Positions 1-7,925 of a stretch of 11,608 bases of DNA are shown here, in pieces; position 1 is the stretch's first letter; every line of letters begins with the position of its first letter. The notes beneath the pieces were generated by a model. The model made no database searches. It was given only the letters and a program-made list of their open reading frames with translations, and was not told where the DNA came from. Source of the DNA: Bacilli bacterium (GTDB lineage Bacteria > Bacillota_I > Bacilli_A > RF39 > UBA660); NCBI GenBank assembly GCA_029004695.1, contig JAQVZB010000029.1:1-11608 (forward strand), written 5' to 3'. The translations under genes and the position numbers were made by a program.

Positions 1-31
1 TTTTAATTTTATTTGTAGTATTATAATTCAT
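1..31 (-). CDS. Start of a leftward gene, cut by the window edge (product unknown)
   Basis: Only ten codons are visible, reading MNYNTTNKIK from an ATG at 31-29 on the minus strand. An AGAAAGGAA-type ribosome binding site lies upstream (41-50), and a perfect 13-bp inverted repeat surrounds that site. The peptide is too short to identify a product. The case for a real gene rests on the start codon, the purine-rich site and the divergent arrangement with the gene starting at 192. An isolated AT-rich open stretch remains possible. Confidence 0.4.
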   Translation of the reverse strand, partial: MNYNTTNKIK

Positions 32-32
32 A

Positions 33-85
33 GATATATATTCCTTTCTTATTTGTACTAATTTAAGTATACAGGAATATATATC
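33..85. repeat. Perfect 13-bp inverted repeat around the leftward gene's ribosome binding site
   Basis: The arms are 33-45 (GATATATATTCCT) and 73-85 (AGGAATATATATC), exact reverse complements separated by 27 bp. The inner end of the left arm carries the ribosome binding site of the leftward gene, two bases before its ATG. A minus-strand -10-like TATACT lies between the arms (71-66). The repeat could be a pair of operator sites for a repressor. If transcription starts beyond 85, it could instead be an RNA stem that hides the ribosome binding site. The sequence alone does not decide between these. Confidence 0.5.
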
Positions 86-137
86 ATTTTTTATTTTTTG
101 TTGCACTTCAAATTTAAATTAACATTTTAAAAGTAAA

Positions 138-166
138 TTGTTTTTTAAATATTCTTATGGTAAAAT
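138..166 (+). promoter_or_regulatory. Extended -10 promoter for the membrane protein / pseudoprotease unit
   Basis: TTGTTT (138-143) and TAAAAT (161-166) are separated by 17 bp, and TGG directly precedes the -10 to give the extended TGnTAAAAT form. The predicted start near 173 leaves a leader of about 19 nt. That leader contains the AGGAGA ribosome binding site (179-184) of the gene starting at 192. Confidence 0.6.
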
Positions 167-191
167 TATATTATTAATAGGAGAATGATAT

Positions 192-380
192 ATGAAAAAA
201 TTAAAAAATAAAAACGGATATATCACTATCATAATTTCCGGCTTATGTTTAATTGGAACTTTTATGTTATATAAGTATTTAAAATTTGATGATGTTTTTT
301 GTGTAATTTTAATGATATTTTCCTTAATAATCGCAGTCTATGGTATCTTTCAAATCATTAGAGATACTTATAATAATTAG
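192..380 (+). CDS. Small two-pass membrane protein (62 aa, unknown function)
   Basis: This 62-residue protein has a lysine-rich N terminus (MKKLKNKNG) followed by two hydrophobic stretches, roughly residues 10-28 and 35-55. They are joined by a short turn containing KFDD, so it should span the membrane twice with little soluble mass. I recognise no family. The start is set by AGGAGA at 179-184. The TAG stop is shared with the AGGTGAT ribosome binding site of the next gene, whose ATG lies 8 nt downstream, so the two are almost certainly co-transcribed and probably translationally coupled. A membrane anchor or accessory for the following trypsin-fold protein is a reasonable guess from position only. 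Confidence 0.75.
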   Translation: MKKLKNKNGYITIIISGLCLIGTFMLYKYLKFDDVFCVILMIFSLIIAVYGIFQIIRDTYNN

Positions 381-388
381 GTGATAAT

Positions 389-1207
389 ATGTTTAAGAAA
401 GCAATTGATATTGGTTCTAGTTATACTAGACCTCTTTTAACTGGAAAAGTTTTATATAATGATCGAAAAATAATCAATTTTATTAATACTTTGATCATCT
501 TAAATAAAGATGGTGATGTCCTAACTTCTGCTCGAGTAGCCGATCTTTTTCTAATAAGTACTGATACTAATGAAGTATTTAATCCTATTATTAAAGAAAT
601 GAAAGGATTAAAGAAAAAAGATGTTGAAAAGTTAGAAAAAAAATATGGTATAAAAGATAACACCGTAATTAGCCTTCATAATATAATAGTTCAAATAACT
701 TCTAACGTAAACAATTTAACGATTATTAAACATCCTTATCTTGATTTGGCAATTATAAGATTTAAATCTATTAATAAAAACGAATTTAATAATTTTCCAA
801 TTTTTAATACTAAAGATAAAGGAATTGGTACATCAATATGTCATTTAGGATTTGCCTTTCCTAATTATGATGCATTTTCTTATGATAAAGAAAATGAAAA
901 AATCATTGTAACTAATAAAATGATGAATTTTCCTTTGTTTCCGTTAAATGGGGTTATTACCAGAAATATTATTGATTCAAATGGACTTATTACCATGTTT
1001 GAAACAAGTATACCTTGTTTACCAGGTCAAAATGGAGGACCGGTATTAAATATTAACGGTGAAATTATCGGTTTATTAATTGATAATAAAAAAATAGTAG
1101 ATCAAGAAAATCCTGATATAATTATGAATTTAGGAAATGCAATAAGTTCTAGTGTAATAATTAATTTTTTAGAAAACCAAAATATTCCAGTAGCGAAAAA
1201 TAATTAA
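389..1207 (+). CDS. Trypsin-fold protein lacking catalytic His and Ser (probable pseudoprotease)
   Basis: This 272-residue protein reads like a trypsin/HtrA-type serine peptidase. VLTSARVAD (residues 44-52) lies where the family has its TxAH motif. HPYLDLAII (115-123) supplies the catalytic-Asp segment. PGQNGGPVLNINGEIIGLL (212-230) lies where the family has GxSGGP followed by the strand that closes the second barrel. The His position is therefore Arg49 (CGA), the Asp is kept (Asp119), and the nucleophile Ser is Asn215 (AAT). Peptidase activity is not expected. There is no signal peptide or membrane segment, so it is probably cytosolic, unlike secreted HtrA proteases. A lysine-rich helical insert occupies about residues 67-90. 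The start is fixed by AGGTGAT at 379-385. It may bind peptides or a partner protein, but the role is unknown. The fold is recognised from motifs only. Confidence 0.75.
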   Translation: MFKKAIDIGSSYTRPLLTGKVLYNDRKIINFINTLIILNKDGDVLTSARVADLFLISTDTNEVFNPIIKEMKGLKKKDVEKLEKKYGIKDNTVISLHNIIVQITSNVNNLTIIKHPYLDLAIIRFKSINKNEFNNFPIFNTKDKGIGTSICHLGFAFPNYDAFSYDKENEKIIVTNKMMNFPLFPLNGVITRNIIDSNGLITMFETSIPCLPGQNGGPVLNINGEIIGLLIDNKKIVDQENPDIIMNLGNAISSSVIINFLENQNIPVAKNN

Positions 1208-1210
1208 AAA

Positions 1211-1219
1211 TGATATAAT
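1211..1219 (+). promoter_or_regulatory. Extended -10 promoter (TGATATAAT) of the carboxypeptidase gene
   Basis: The motif is a perfect TGnTATAAT with no convincing -35 hexamer upstream. The same nine bases precede the gene starting at 2431. The predicted start near 1226 would fall inside or just before the AAAGGATG ribosome binding site (1224-1231), giving a leader of about 13 nt. Confidence 0.55.
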
Positions 1220-1238
1220 AATCAAAGGATGTGGTAGT

Positions 1239-2105
1239 ATGTGTTTAGATGAAAATACAATAAAGGTATTAAGTTATGTTTTTCTTATATTAGGATTTCT
1301 TTTATTATTATTCCTTTTCTTTTATTTCTTTTATAATAAAAAGAAAAAAAAGAAATTAGGATATTACTTATTGGTATTTATTTTTATTATTTTAATATTC
1401 TATTTTAGAGGTGAAATAATGAATATCGATATATGTAAATCTGATAAAAAAGCTAATAATGTTACTACTACAAAAGCAATGCCAGCTTCTAATAGTGATA
1501 ATTATGCTGGAAAAACGTCTAAAGGCTATATAATAGAAAAAAAAGATGGAGCTTATTTTATTGATGATTATTTAATTATAAATAAATCTTATGCTTTGAG
1601 TAAAGATTTTATACCCGAAAATACATACGAAAAAATAGCTGATGAAATATGTACAACTTGTATTGACAAAGAAGCTTATGAAAAATGGTTAAATATGAAG
1701 AATGATGCAGCCGCAATTAATCTTAATATATATATAGCTAGTGGATATCGTTCTTTTGAGTATCAAAAGGGTTTATATGAAAAAAATGTAAATAAAGATG
1801 GGGATTTTGCAAATAAATATTCAGCAAAAGCAGGTCACTCTGAGCATCAAAGTGGTTTGGCTATTGATTTGAATTCTGTTGATGCTTCTTTTGCAGCGAC
1901 AGATGAAGGAAAATGGGTTAATGAAAACGCCTATCTTTATGGCTTTATTATAAGATATCCTAAAGAAAAAGGACAAATAACTGGTTACAAATGTGAACCA
2001 TGGCATTTAAGATATGTTGGATTAGATTTGGCCGAAAAATTATATAATGATGGTAAATGGATTACAATGGAAGAATATTTTGGTATTAATTCTAAATATA
2101 AATAG
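1239..2105 (+). CDS. Membrane-anchored D-alanyl-D-alanine carboxypeptidase, VanY/LAS family (M15B)
   Basis: VanY-type zinc peptidases remove the terminal D-Ala from peptidoglycan stem peptides outside the membrane. Two hydrophobic segments (about residues 10-32 and 41-56), separated by a KKKKKK loop, form the N-terminal anchor. A polar linker follows, then the catalytic domain (about 145-275). Its signatures are SGYRS (168-172), SEHQSGLAIDL (201-211, zinc ligands His203 and Asp210) and EPWHLRYVG (253-261, catalytic Glu253 and zinc ligand His256). All active-site residues are present. The start at 1239 has AAAGGATG at 1224-1231. A second in-frame ATG (codon 61, position 1419) has its own strong AGAGGTGA site and would give a form without the anchor. 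The next gene begins 1 nt after the stop. The family call is firm, while the exact substrate (pentapeptide or tetrapeptide) is not shown. Confidence 0.92.
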   Translation: MCLDENTIKVLSYVFLILGFLLLLFLFFYFFYNKKKKKKLGYYLLVFIFIILIFYFRGEIMNIDICKSDKKANNVTTTKAMPASNSDNYAGKTSKGYIIEKKDGAYFIDDYLIINKSYALSKDFIPENTYEKIADEICTTCIDKEAYEKWLNMKNDAAAINLNIYIASGYRSFEYQKGLYEKNVNKDGDFANKYSAKAGHSEHQSGLAIDLNSVDASFAATDEGKWVNENAYLYGFIIRYPKEKGQITGYKCEPWHLRYVGLDLAEKLYNDGKWITMEEYFGINSKYK

Positions 2106-2106
2106 A

Positions 2107-2382
2107 ATGAATATGGAAAAAACTTTATTAAAAGATTATCTACTTGAAATTAAAGCCTTACAAGTAGCTGATTATAAAAAAGCATTAGAAAATGATTTTA
2201 AAACTAAGAAAGATTGGTTTAATTATATAATAAAACAAGAGAATGATGAAATAGCAAATGCTATAATAAGCTTATCTAATCGATATAAAATTCCTTTAGA
2301 AAGAGCCGCTAATGATTTTGACTCATCAATGATAATGAGAGTTGGTAAAATAATTCAAAATAACACTAAAACAAGAAAATAA
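2107..2382 (+). CDS. Hypothetical 91-aa helical protein coupled to the carboxypeptidase gene
   Basis: The ATG at 2107 lies 1 nt after the TAG of the preceding gene and has no clear ribosome binding site, which fits translational coupling. A second ATG at 2113 is equally possible. The same frame stays open back to 2047, but that part is overlap with the carboxypeptidase gene and I exclude it. The protein is charged and probably all helical, with a Lys-rich tail (NNTKTRK), no signal peptide and no membrane segment. I recognise no motif. The 3' end of the gene doubles as the left arm of a terminator hairpin. Its placement with an envelope enzyme gives only a weak hint of function. Confidence 0.6.
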   Translation: MNMEKTLLKDYLLEIKALQVADYKKALENDFKTKKDWFNYIIKQENDEIANAIISLSNRYKIPLERAANDFDSSMIMRVGKIIQNNTKTRK

Positions 2383-2400
2383 TATAGTGTTATTTTTTTA
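2357..2400 (+). terminator. Intrinsic terminator overlapping the end of the 91-aa gene
   Basis: A 12-bp perfect stem (2357-2368 with 2385-2396) encloses a 16-nt loop and runs into a T tract (to 2399). The left arm is coding sequence for the last residues, and the TAA stop (2380-2382) sits in the loop. It separates the carboxypeptidase unit from addB. Confidence 0.75.
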
Positions 2401-2403
2401 CCG

Positions 2404-2412
2404 TGATATAAT
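2404..2412 (+). promoter_or_regulatory. Extended -10 promoter (TGATATAAT) of the addB-addA operon
   Basis: A perfect TGnTATAAT lies just after the terminator T tract. No good -35 is seen at the expected distance, where the terminator arm lies. The predicted start near 2419 is only about 12 nt before the ATG at 2431 and just before the AGGTGA ribosome binding site (2421-2426). Confidence 0.6.
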
Positions 2413-2430
2413 TTATCTATAGGTGATAAT

Positions 2431-4782
2431 ATGAATATAATTAAATATATTGATTATAATGTTATTTTTATTGTTCCTGATCAATATAAAACTAATATTA
2501 TAAAACTTATTAATAGTCAAAAAGAATTATACAATATTAAAATTTTTGCTATTAGTGAAATTAAAAAAAAGTTATTATTTTCTTTTGATGAGCAAGCTAT
2601 TGTTTATTTAATGAAAAATTATAATATGAGTTATTCTTATGCTATTGATATTATAAATAATTTATATTATATATCATTTGATGAAAAAAACTTTAAACTT
2701 GAATATCTTACTAAAATAAAACAAGATTTAAATAATAATAATTTATTAATAAAAGATAATTATTTCTTAAATAATTTTAATAATAAAAAATGTTATGTCT
2801 ATGGATTTAAGTATTTATATAATTTTGATGAAAAATTACTAAATATAATCAATAATATCACTAAACTAGAATATATTCATGATGATAAATCAAAATATAA
2901 GCATAATGTTTATTCATTTAAAAATATTAATGAAGAAATAGAATTTATAGCAAATGATATTATTAAAAAAATTAATAATGGTATAAATATTAATAATATT
3001 TATTTATCTAATATTAATAAAGAATATATTAGTACTATAAAAAGAATCTTTTCTTTTTATAATATACCAATTAATTTAAATGAAAAAACACCTTTATATT
3101 ACATATTAAGTTCCTATAATTTAATTAATAATCTGGATAAACCAGAAGATTATATCAAAAATATTAAAAATATCGAAATAAGAAATAAATGTATCGATAT
3201 TTTAAATAAATATTACTTTGTAAATGATTTAACAAATATAAAAGACATTATTTCCGAAGAATTAAAAATTAATTATCTTTCAAATCCTGTTAATAAAGAA
3301 GCTGTTAATATCATCGATTTAAAAAACGATTTTATAAATAACGATATGGAAATATATTTAATTGGTTTTGCAATAGAGTATATTCCAATAATTTATAAAG
3401 ATGAAAATTTAATAAATGATAATATTAAACCTGATTATTTAGAGCAAACTTGGGAATTAAATAATATTGAATTCAATATTTGGAAAAATATAATTAATAA
3501 TACTAAAAATCTAACGATAACTTTTTCTGAAAGTAGTATAATAAATTCTCTTTCTATATCCCCTTTAGCTAATAATTTGAGTATTAATAATTGTGTTTAT
3601 AACGAAAGTAATTATTCAAATATTAGTAATATATTTAATTTAGGTATCATGCTAGATAATTTTCTTAAATATGGTGATATACATGATAAACTTAATATAT
3701 TAAAACATAATTATCCTAACATAAATTATTTAACATATGACAATAAATACGATGATATTAATCCTAAATTAATAAGAGATTATTTAAATAATACTATTAA
3801 TTTATCATATTCAAAATTAAATATTTATTATCAATGTGCTTTCCGATTTTATTTAGAACAAATTTTAAAACTAAATATATATGAAGAAAAATTTGAGCCC
3901 TATATCGGAAGATTATTTCATTATATTTTATCTAAAATATATGATAAGGATTTTAATTTTGACCAAGAAAAAAATACTTTTTTAAAAAATAATTATTTTG
4001 ATTTAAGTCCATCTGATTATTTGTTCTTAAATATAATGTGTGAAGATTTAAAAAAATCTATTAATCATATCATGGATCATTATAGCCAAACTTTATTTAA
4101 AGAAATAGAGTGTGAAAGAAATATAACCGTTATGAGTAATAAAGATAACATTAATATAAATTTTAATGGCATTATTGATAAAATAATGAAACATGAAAAT
4201 AAAATTGCAATTATCGATTATAAAACTAACGCTATAAATAATGATTTATCTCTTATTAATCAAGGATTAAATATCCAACTTCCAATTTATATATATTTAA
4301 TTAAAAATCAATATCCTCATACAAATATAATTGGAATTTATTTTCAAAATGTTAATCGCATAATTTCAAATTATAATCAAAATAAAGATTTAGAAAAAAT
4401 AAAAAAAGAAAATTTAAAATTGATTGGTTATACCATTAATGAAGAAAACATTATAAAAGAATTTGATTTCACATATTTAAATAGTGAATATATAAAAGCT
4501 ATGAAGCTCACATCAAAAGGGTTTTCTAGTCATACTAAATTACTTAATAAAGATAACTTTAATATGCTATATAAAATTGCTGAAAACAAGATTATTGAAA
4601 GTGCTAATAATATAATAAAGGCAAAATTTGATATTAATCCTAAAATTATAGATAAAAAAAATTCAAGTTGTGAATATTGTGCTTATAAATCTATTTGTTT
4701 TGTTAATGATAATAATTTCAAGTATTTAAAAAAGGATATAAATTTATCTTTTTTAGGAGGTGGTACTTATGAACTGGACTAA
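2431..4782 (+). CDS. addB: AddB: helicase-nuclease subunit with Fe-S PD-(D/E)XK nuclease domain
   Basis: AddB pairs with AddA to unwind and resect double-strand breaks for RecA loading, cutting the 5'-ended strand. The C-terminal nuclease is intact: GRLFHYILSKIY (His497), GIIDKI (Asp583), IIDYKT (Asp596, Lys598) and QLPIYIYL. It is clamped by the AddB iron-sulfur cysteines Cys469 (YYQCAFRFYLE) and Cys747, Cys750 and Cys756 (C-X2-C-X5-C), a spacing typical of this family. At 783 residues it is much shorter than the roughly 1,150-1,170 usual in Bacillus. It opens directly with VIFIVPDQYK and has no Walker A (GxxGxGKT) motif, which many AddB proteins carry near the N terminus. The helicase-like part is therefore probably structural and for Chi recognition. 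The start has AGGTGA at 2421-2426. It overlaps addA by 14 nt. Confidence 0.88.
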   Translation: MNIIKYIDYNVIFIVPDQYKTNIIKLINSQKELYNIKIFAISEIKKKLLFSFDEQAIVYLMKNYNMSYSYAIDIINNLYYISFDEKNFKLEYLTKIKQDLNNNNLLIKDNYFLNNFNNKKCYVYGFKYLYNFDEKLLNIINNITKLEYIHDDKSKYKHNVYSFKNINEEIEFIANDIIKKINNGININNIYLSNINKEYISTIKRIFSFYNIPINLNEKTPLYYILSSYNLINNLDKPEDYIKNIKNIEIRNKCIDILNKYYFVNDLTNIKDIISEELKINYLSNPVNKEAVNIIDLKNDFINNDMEIYLIGFAIEYIPIIYKDENLINDNIKPDYLEQTWELNNIEFNIWKNIINNTKNLTITFSESSIINSLSISPLANNLSINNCVYNESNYSNISNIFNLGIMLDNFLKYGDIHDKLNILKHNYPNINYLTYDNKYDDINPKLIRDYLNNTINLSYSKLNIYYQCAFRFYLEQILKLNIYEEKFEPYIGRLFHYILSKIYDKDFNFDQEKNTFLKNNYFDLSPSDYLFLNIMCEDLKKSINHIMDHYSQTLFKEIECERNITVMSNKDNININFNGIIDKIMKHENKIAIIDYKTNAINNDLSLINQGLNIQLPIYIYLIKNQYPHTNIIGIYFQNVNRIISNYNQNKDLEKIKKENLKLIGYTINEENIIKEFDFTYLNSEYIKAMKLTSKGFSSHTKLLNKDNFNMLYKIAENKIIESANNIIKAKFDINPKIIDKKNSSCEYCAYKSICFVNDNNFKYLKKDINLSFLGGGTYELD

Positions 4783-7700
4783 AGAACAGTTAGAAGCAAT
4801 TAATAAAACTGGTTCTAATATTATTGTTTCAGCAGGAGCTGGTTCAGGTAAAACTGCTGTTTTAACAGAAAGAGTAATCACAAAACTTAAAAATGGCTTA
4901 CGTATTAATGATTTATTAATATTAACATTTACTAATAATGCTGCTAAAGAAATGAAAGAACGAATTAAAAAAGCCATTAATGAAATTCCCGAATTAAAAG
5001 AAGAGATTAAATATATTGATAGCGCTGATATTAAGACTTTTGATGCTTATGTGTTATCTCTAATTAAAAAATATTATTATCTTTTAAATCTAGAAAAAGA
5101 TATTAATATTATTGATAATTCAATTATATTACTTAAGAAAAAAGAAATATTAAATGATATTTTTAATAATTGGTATAATAAAAATAATAAATTTTTTGAA
5201 GACTTTGTCACTACCTTTGGGATAAAAAATGATAAAGAAATTAAAAATTTGATCTTAAATTTAGACCGAAAATTAGATTTATTAATTGATAAAGAAACTT
5301 TTTTAAATGATTATATCGAAAACTATTATAATGAAACTAATCTTAATAAATATTTTGATGATTATTTAAATTTAATTAAAAAAAGAATAATTACTATAAA
5401 TAACTGCTTATATAATTTGAAATTCGAAATAAATAGTGATTATTATCAGAAACTAGATATCTTACTTACTAATTTGATAAAAAGTGAAAACTATGAAGAA
5501 ATAAAAACTAACGCTAATATTGATATTCCTAGGTTACCTAATAATTCTTCTAATAATGCTAAATACTTTAAAAGTGAAATAATTAATAATTTAAATATTA
5601 TTAAAGCAATGACTCTTTATAATAAAAACGATTTCATAAAAGAAGTATTTCAAACAATAGATTTTGCTAAAATAATAATATCAATCCTAAGTGAGCTAAA
5701 TGAAAAAATTACCAAATATAAATTTAAAGTAAATCACTTTGAATATAGCGATATTAGTAAATTAGCCATTAAATTATTAAAAGAAAATGATAATATAAAA
5801 GTAGAAATTAAGAATAAATATCAAGAAATAATGATTGATGAATATCAAGATACTAATAATATTCAAGAAGAGTTTATTTCTCTAATTGAAAATAATAATG
5901 TCTACGTAGTTGGAGATATAAAACAATCTATTTACCGTTTTAGAAATGCTAATCCCACTATATTTAAACAAAAATACGATTTATATAAAAATGGAAAAGA
6001 TGGAATCAAAATTGATTTAAACAAAAATTTTAGATCAAGATATGAAGTAATTAATAGTATAAATAATATTTTCAATTATGTAATGGATGAAAATATTGGT
6101 AATGCAAATTATAAAAAGGAACATCAATTAGAATATGGTTATCAAAATTATAGTAAAATTGGTGAAAATAATTATAATAATAACCTTACTATTTTAAATT
6201 ATCAAAGTAATAAAGATTATGATAATAGTGAATTAGAAGCATTTATAATAGCAAAGGATATTAAACAAAAAATAAAAGATAAATATTTGATTTTAAAAAG
6301 TGATAAATTAATTCCTTGTACATATGATGATTTTTGTATATTAATAGATCGAAGTACTTCATTTGACATTTATAAAAAAGTCTTTAATTTTTTTCAAATA
6401 CCAATTAATTTATATAAAGATGAAAATATTTTACATAATGATGAAACTTACCTAATTAAAAATATTATTACCTTAATATTTAAAATCAATAATAAAAATT
6501 ATGATAATATTTTTAAAACATCTTTTATGAGTATTGCAAGAAGTTATCTTTATGATTTACGAGATGAAGAAATATTTATTATATTTAAAGATAATAGTTA
6601 CAGCAAAAACGATATTTTCGTTAAATGTGAGAAAATTGCTTCGAAGCTTAATAATATTAGTAATAAAGAATTAATTGAAAAGATTATTGTAACATTTAAT
6701 TTTTACCATAAAATGATATCAGCAGGTAATATAGAATATCGTACCATTATTTTAAATAGCTTATTAGATAAAGCAGATGAATTAAATAAAGTCGGCCTAA
6801 CTTTAAACAATTTAGAGGATTATTTTAATACATTAATAACAAATAATGATGAAATTACTATCTCAGCAATTCCTTCTAATAATAATGCAGTTACTTTAAC
6901 CAATATCCATAAATCTAAAGGATTAGAATATAATATATGTTATTATAGCGGATTAAATAAAAGATTTAATTTAAAAGACCCAATTGATAAATTTATATTT
7001 AGTGAAGAATATGGACTAATATTACCATATTACAATAATGGTATTAAAAAAACTTTTATTTTTGATTTATACAAAGAAAAATATAACGAAAATGAAATAT
7101 CTGAAAAAATAAGATTATTTTATGTAGCTTTGACTAGATGTAAAGAAAAAATGTTTATGCTAACATCAATAGATAAAGAAAAATTACCTATTATAAATCA
7201 AAATAAAGTTATAGATTATACAATAAGAATAAATTATCGCTCATTTCAAGATTTATTAATTTCAATTTATAATATAATTGATAAATATATAATTGAACAA
7301 GATTTAATCGAAATTGATCAAAATTATAAACTTAATAATAAACCGCATTTTAATAATATTGAAAATAATCTTTCAATTAAGGTTAATGAAGTAGAATTTA
7401 AGAAAGAAATATTAACCAAAATAATATTTTCTAAAAATAATAAAATCTTATATACTAGCAAAGAAAAAGAAAACATTAAAGCCGGCACTAAAATTCATTA
7501 TATTTTAGAAAATATTGATTTTATTAATCCTGATTATTCTAAATTAGAAAACAAAGAAAAAGATTTGCTTAAACATTTTTTATCTCTTCCTATTTTAAAG
7601 AATATTAAAGATGCTACTATTTTCAAGGAATATGAATTTATTAATGAAGAGAATCATAAAATTGAAAGAGGAATTATTGATTTAATGCTAGTTTACAAAG

Positions 7701-7861
7701 ATTTTATTGATATTATTGATTATAAACTCAAAAATATCAATGATGATGCCTATAAACTACAATTAGAAGGTTATAAAAATTATATTGAAAAGAAAACTAA
7801 TAAAAAAACCAATATTTATTTATATTCGATATTAAATAAAGAACTAACCCAAATAAATTAG
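4769..7861 (+). CDS. addA: AddA: UvrD-type helicase with C-terminal RecB-like nuclease
   Basis: AddA is the motor and second nuclease of the AddAB break-resection complex. All SF1A helicase motifs are present: SAGAGSGKT (21-29), DEYQD (357-361), VGDIKQSIYRFRN (from 381), NFRSRYEVINSI, NIHKSKGLEY (His714) and RLFYVALTR (782-790). The RecB-like nuclease follows with His910 (GTKIHYILE), Asp971 (GIIDLM), Asp984 and Lys986 (IIDYKLK), so both activities should work. Its 1,030 residues are somewhat short against about 1,230 in Bacillus subtilis. I take the ATG at 4769 because AGGAGGTGG (4755-4763) is well placed for it. The upstream GTG at 4760 lies inside that site. It shares 14 nt with addB, so translation is coupled and equal subunit production is likely. 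A terminator overlaps the stop. Confidence 0.95.
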   Translation: MNWTKEQLEAINKTGSNIIVSAGAGSGKTAVLTERVITKLKNGLRINDLLILTFTNNAAKEMKERIKKAINEIPELKEEIKYIDSADIKTFDAYVLSLIKKYYYLLNLEKDINIIDNSIILLKKKEILNDIFNNWYNKNNKFFEDFVTTFGIKNDKEIKNLILNLDRKLDLLIDKETFLNDYIENYYNETNLNKYFDDYLNLIKKRIITINNCLYNLKFEINSDYYQKLDILLTNLIKSENYEEIKTNANIDIPRLPNNSSNNAKYFKSEIINNLNIIKAMTLYNKNDFIKEVFQTIDFAKIIISILSELNEKITKYKFKVNHFEYSDISKLAIKLLKENDNIKVEIKNKYQEIMIDEYQDTNNIQEEFISLIENNNVYVVGDIKQSIYRFRNANPTIFKQKYDLYKNGKDGIKIDLNKNFRSRYEVINSINNIFNYVMDENIGNANYKKEHQLEYGYQNYSKIGENNYNNNLTILNYQSNKDYDNSELEAFIIAKDIKQKIKDKYLILKSDKLIPCTYDDFCILIDRSTSFDIYKKVFNFFQIPINLYKDENILHNDETYLIKNIITLIFKINNKNYDNIFKTSFMSIARSYLYDLRDEEIFIIFKDNSYSKNDIFVKCEKIASKLNNISNKELIEKIIVTFNFYHKMISAGNIEYRTIILNSLLDKADELNKVGLTLNNLEDYFNTLITNNDEITISAIPSNNNAVTLTNIHKSKGLEYNICYYSGLNKRFNLKDPIDKFIFSEEYGLILPYYNNGIKKTFIFDLYKEKYNENEISEKIRLFYVALTRCKEKMFMLTSIDKEKLPIINQNKVIDYTIRINYRSFQDLLISIYNIIDKYIIEQDLIEIDQNYKLNNKPHFNNIENNLSIKVNEVEFKKEILTKIIFSKNNKILYTSKEKENIKAGTKIHYILENIDFINPDYSKLENKEKDLLKHFLSLPILKNIKDATIFKEYEFINEENHKIERGIIDLMLVYKDFIDIIDYKLKNINDDAYKLQLEGYKNYIEKKTNKKTNIYLYSILNKELTQIN

Positions 7862-7870
7862 TTCTTTTTT
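7838..7870 (+). terminator. Intrinsic terminator overlapping the addA stop
   Basis: A 10-bp perfect stem (7838-7847 with 7858-7867) with a 10-nt loop is followed by a T run to 7870. The left arm codes for the final AddA residues, and the TAG stop (7859-7861) lies in the right arm. It ends the addB-addA operon. Confidence 0.75.
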
Positions 7871-7882
7871 AAAATCTGTTTT

Positions 7883-7911
7883 TTGACATTTTATATATTT
7901 TAAGTTATTTT
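7883..7911 (+). promoter_or_regulatory. Probable promoter of the helicase IV-like gene
   Basis: A perfect TTGACA (7883-7888) is followed after 17 bp by TATTTT (7906-7911), which matches four of six -10 bases. The predicted start near 7918 is only about 8 nt before the ATG at 7926, inside the AGGGGA ribosome binding site. Confidence 0.45.
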
Positions 7912-7925
7912 GATTTAGGGGATTT

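Noticed and set aside
421..663. 80-aa open frame on the minus strand
   Set aside because: It lies wholly inside the pseudoprotease gene in antisense, and its composition is explained by the complement of that gene.
1821..2006. 61-aa open frame on the minus strand
   Set aside because: It is antisense to the conserved VanY catalytic domain and shows no independent support.
2047..2106. N-terminal extension of the 91-aa gene
   Set aside because: This part overlaps the conserved end of the carboxypeptidase gene. No ribosome binding site precedes 2047, and the ATG at 2107 is coupled to the upstream stop.
4760..4768. GTG at 4760 as the addA start
   Set aside because: It lies within the AGGAGGTGG ribosome binding site, which is well spaced for the ATG at 4769.
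4753..4977. 74-aa open frame on the minus strand
   Set aside because: It is the complement of the AddA Walker A region.
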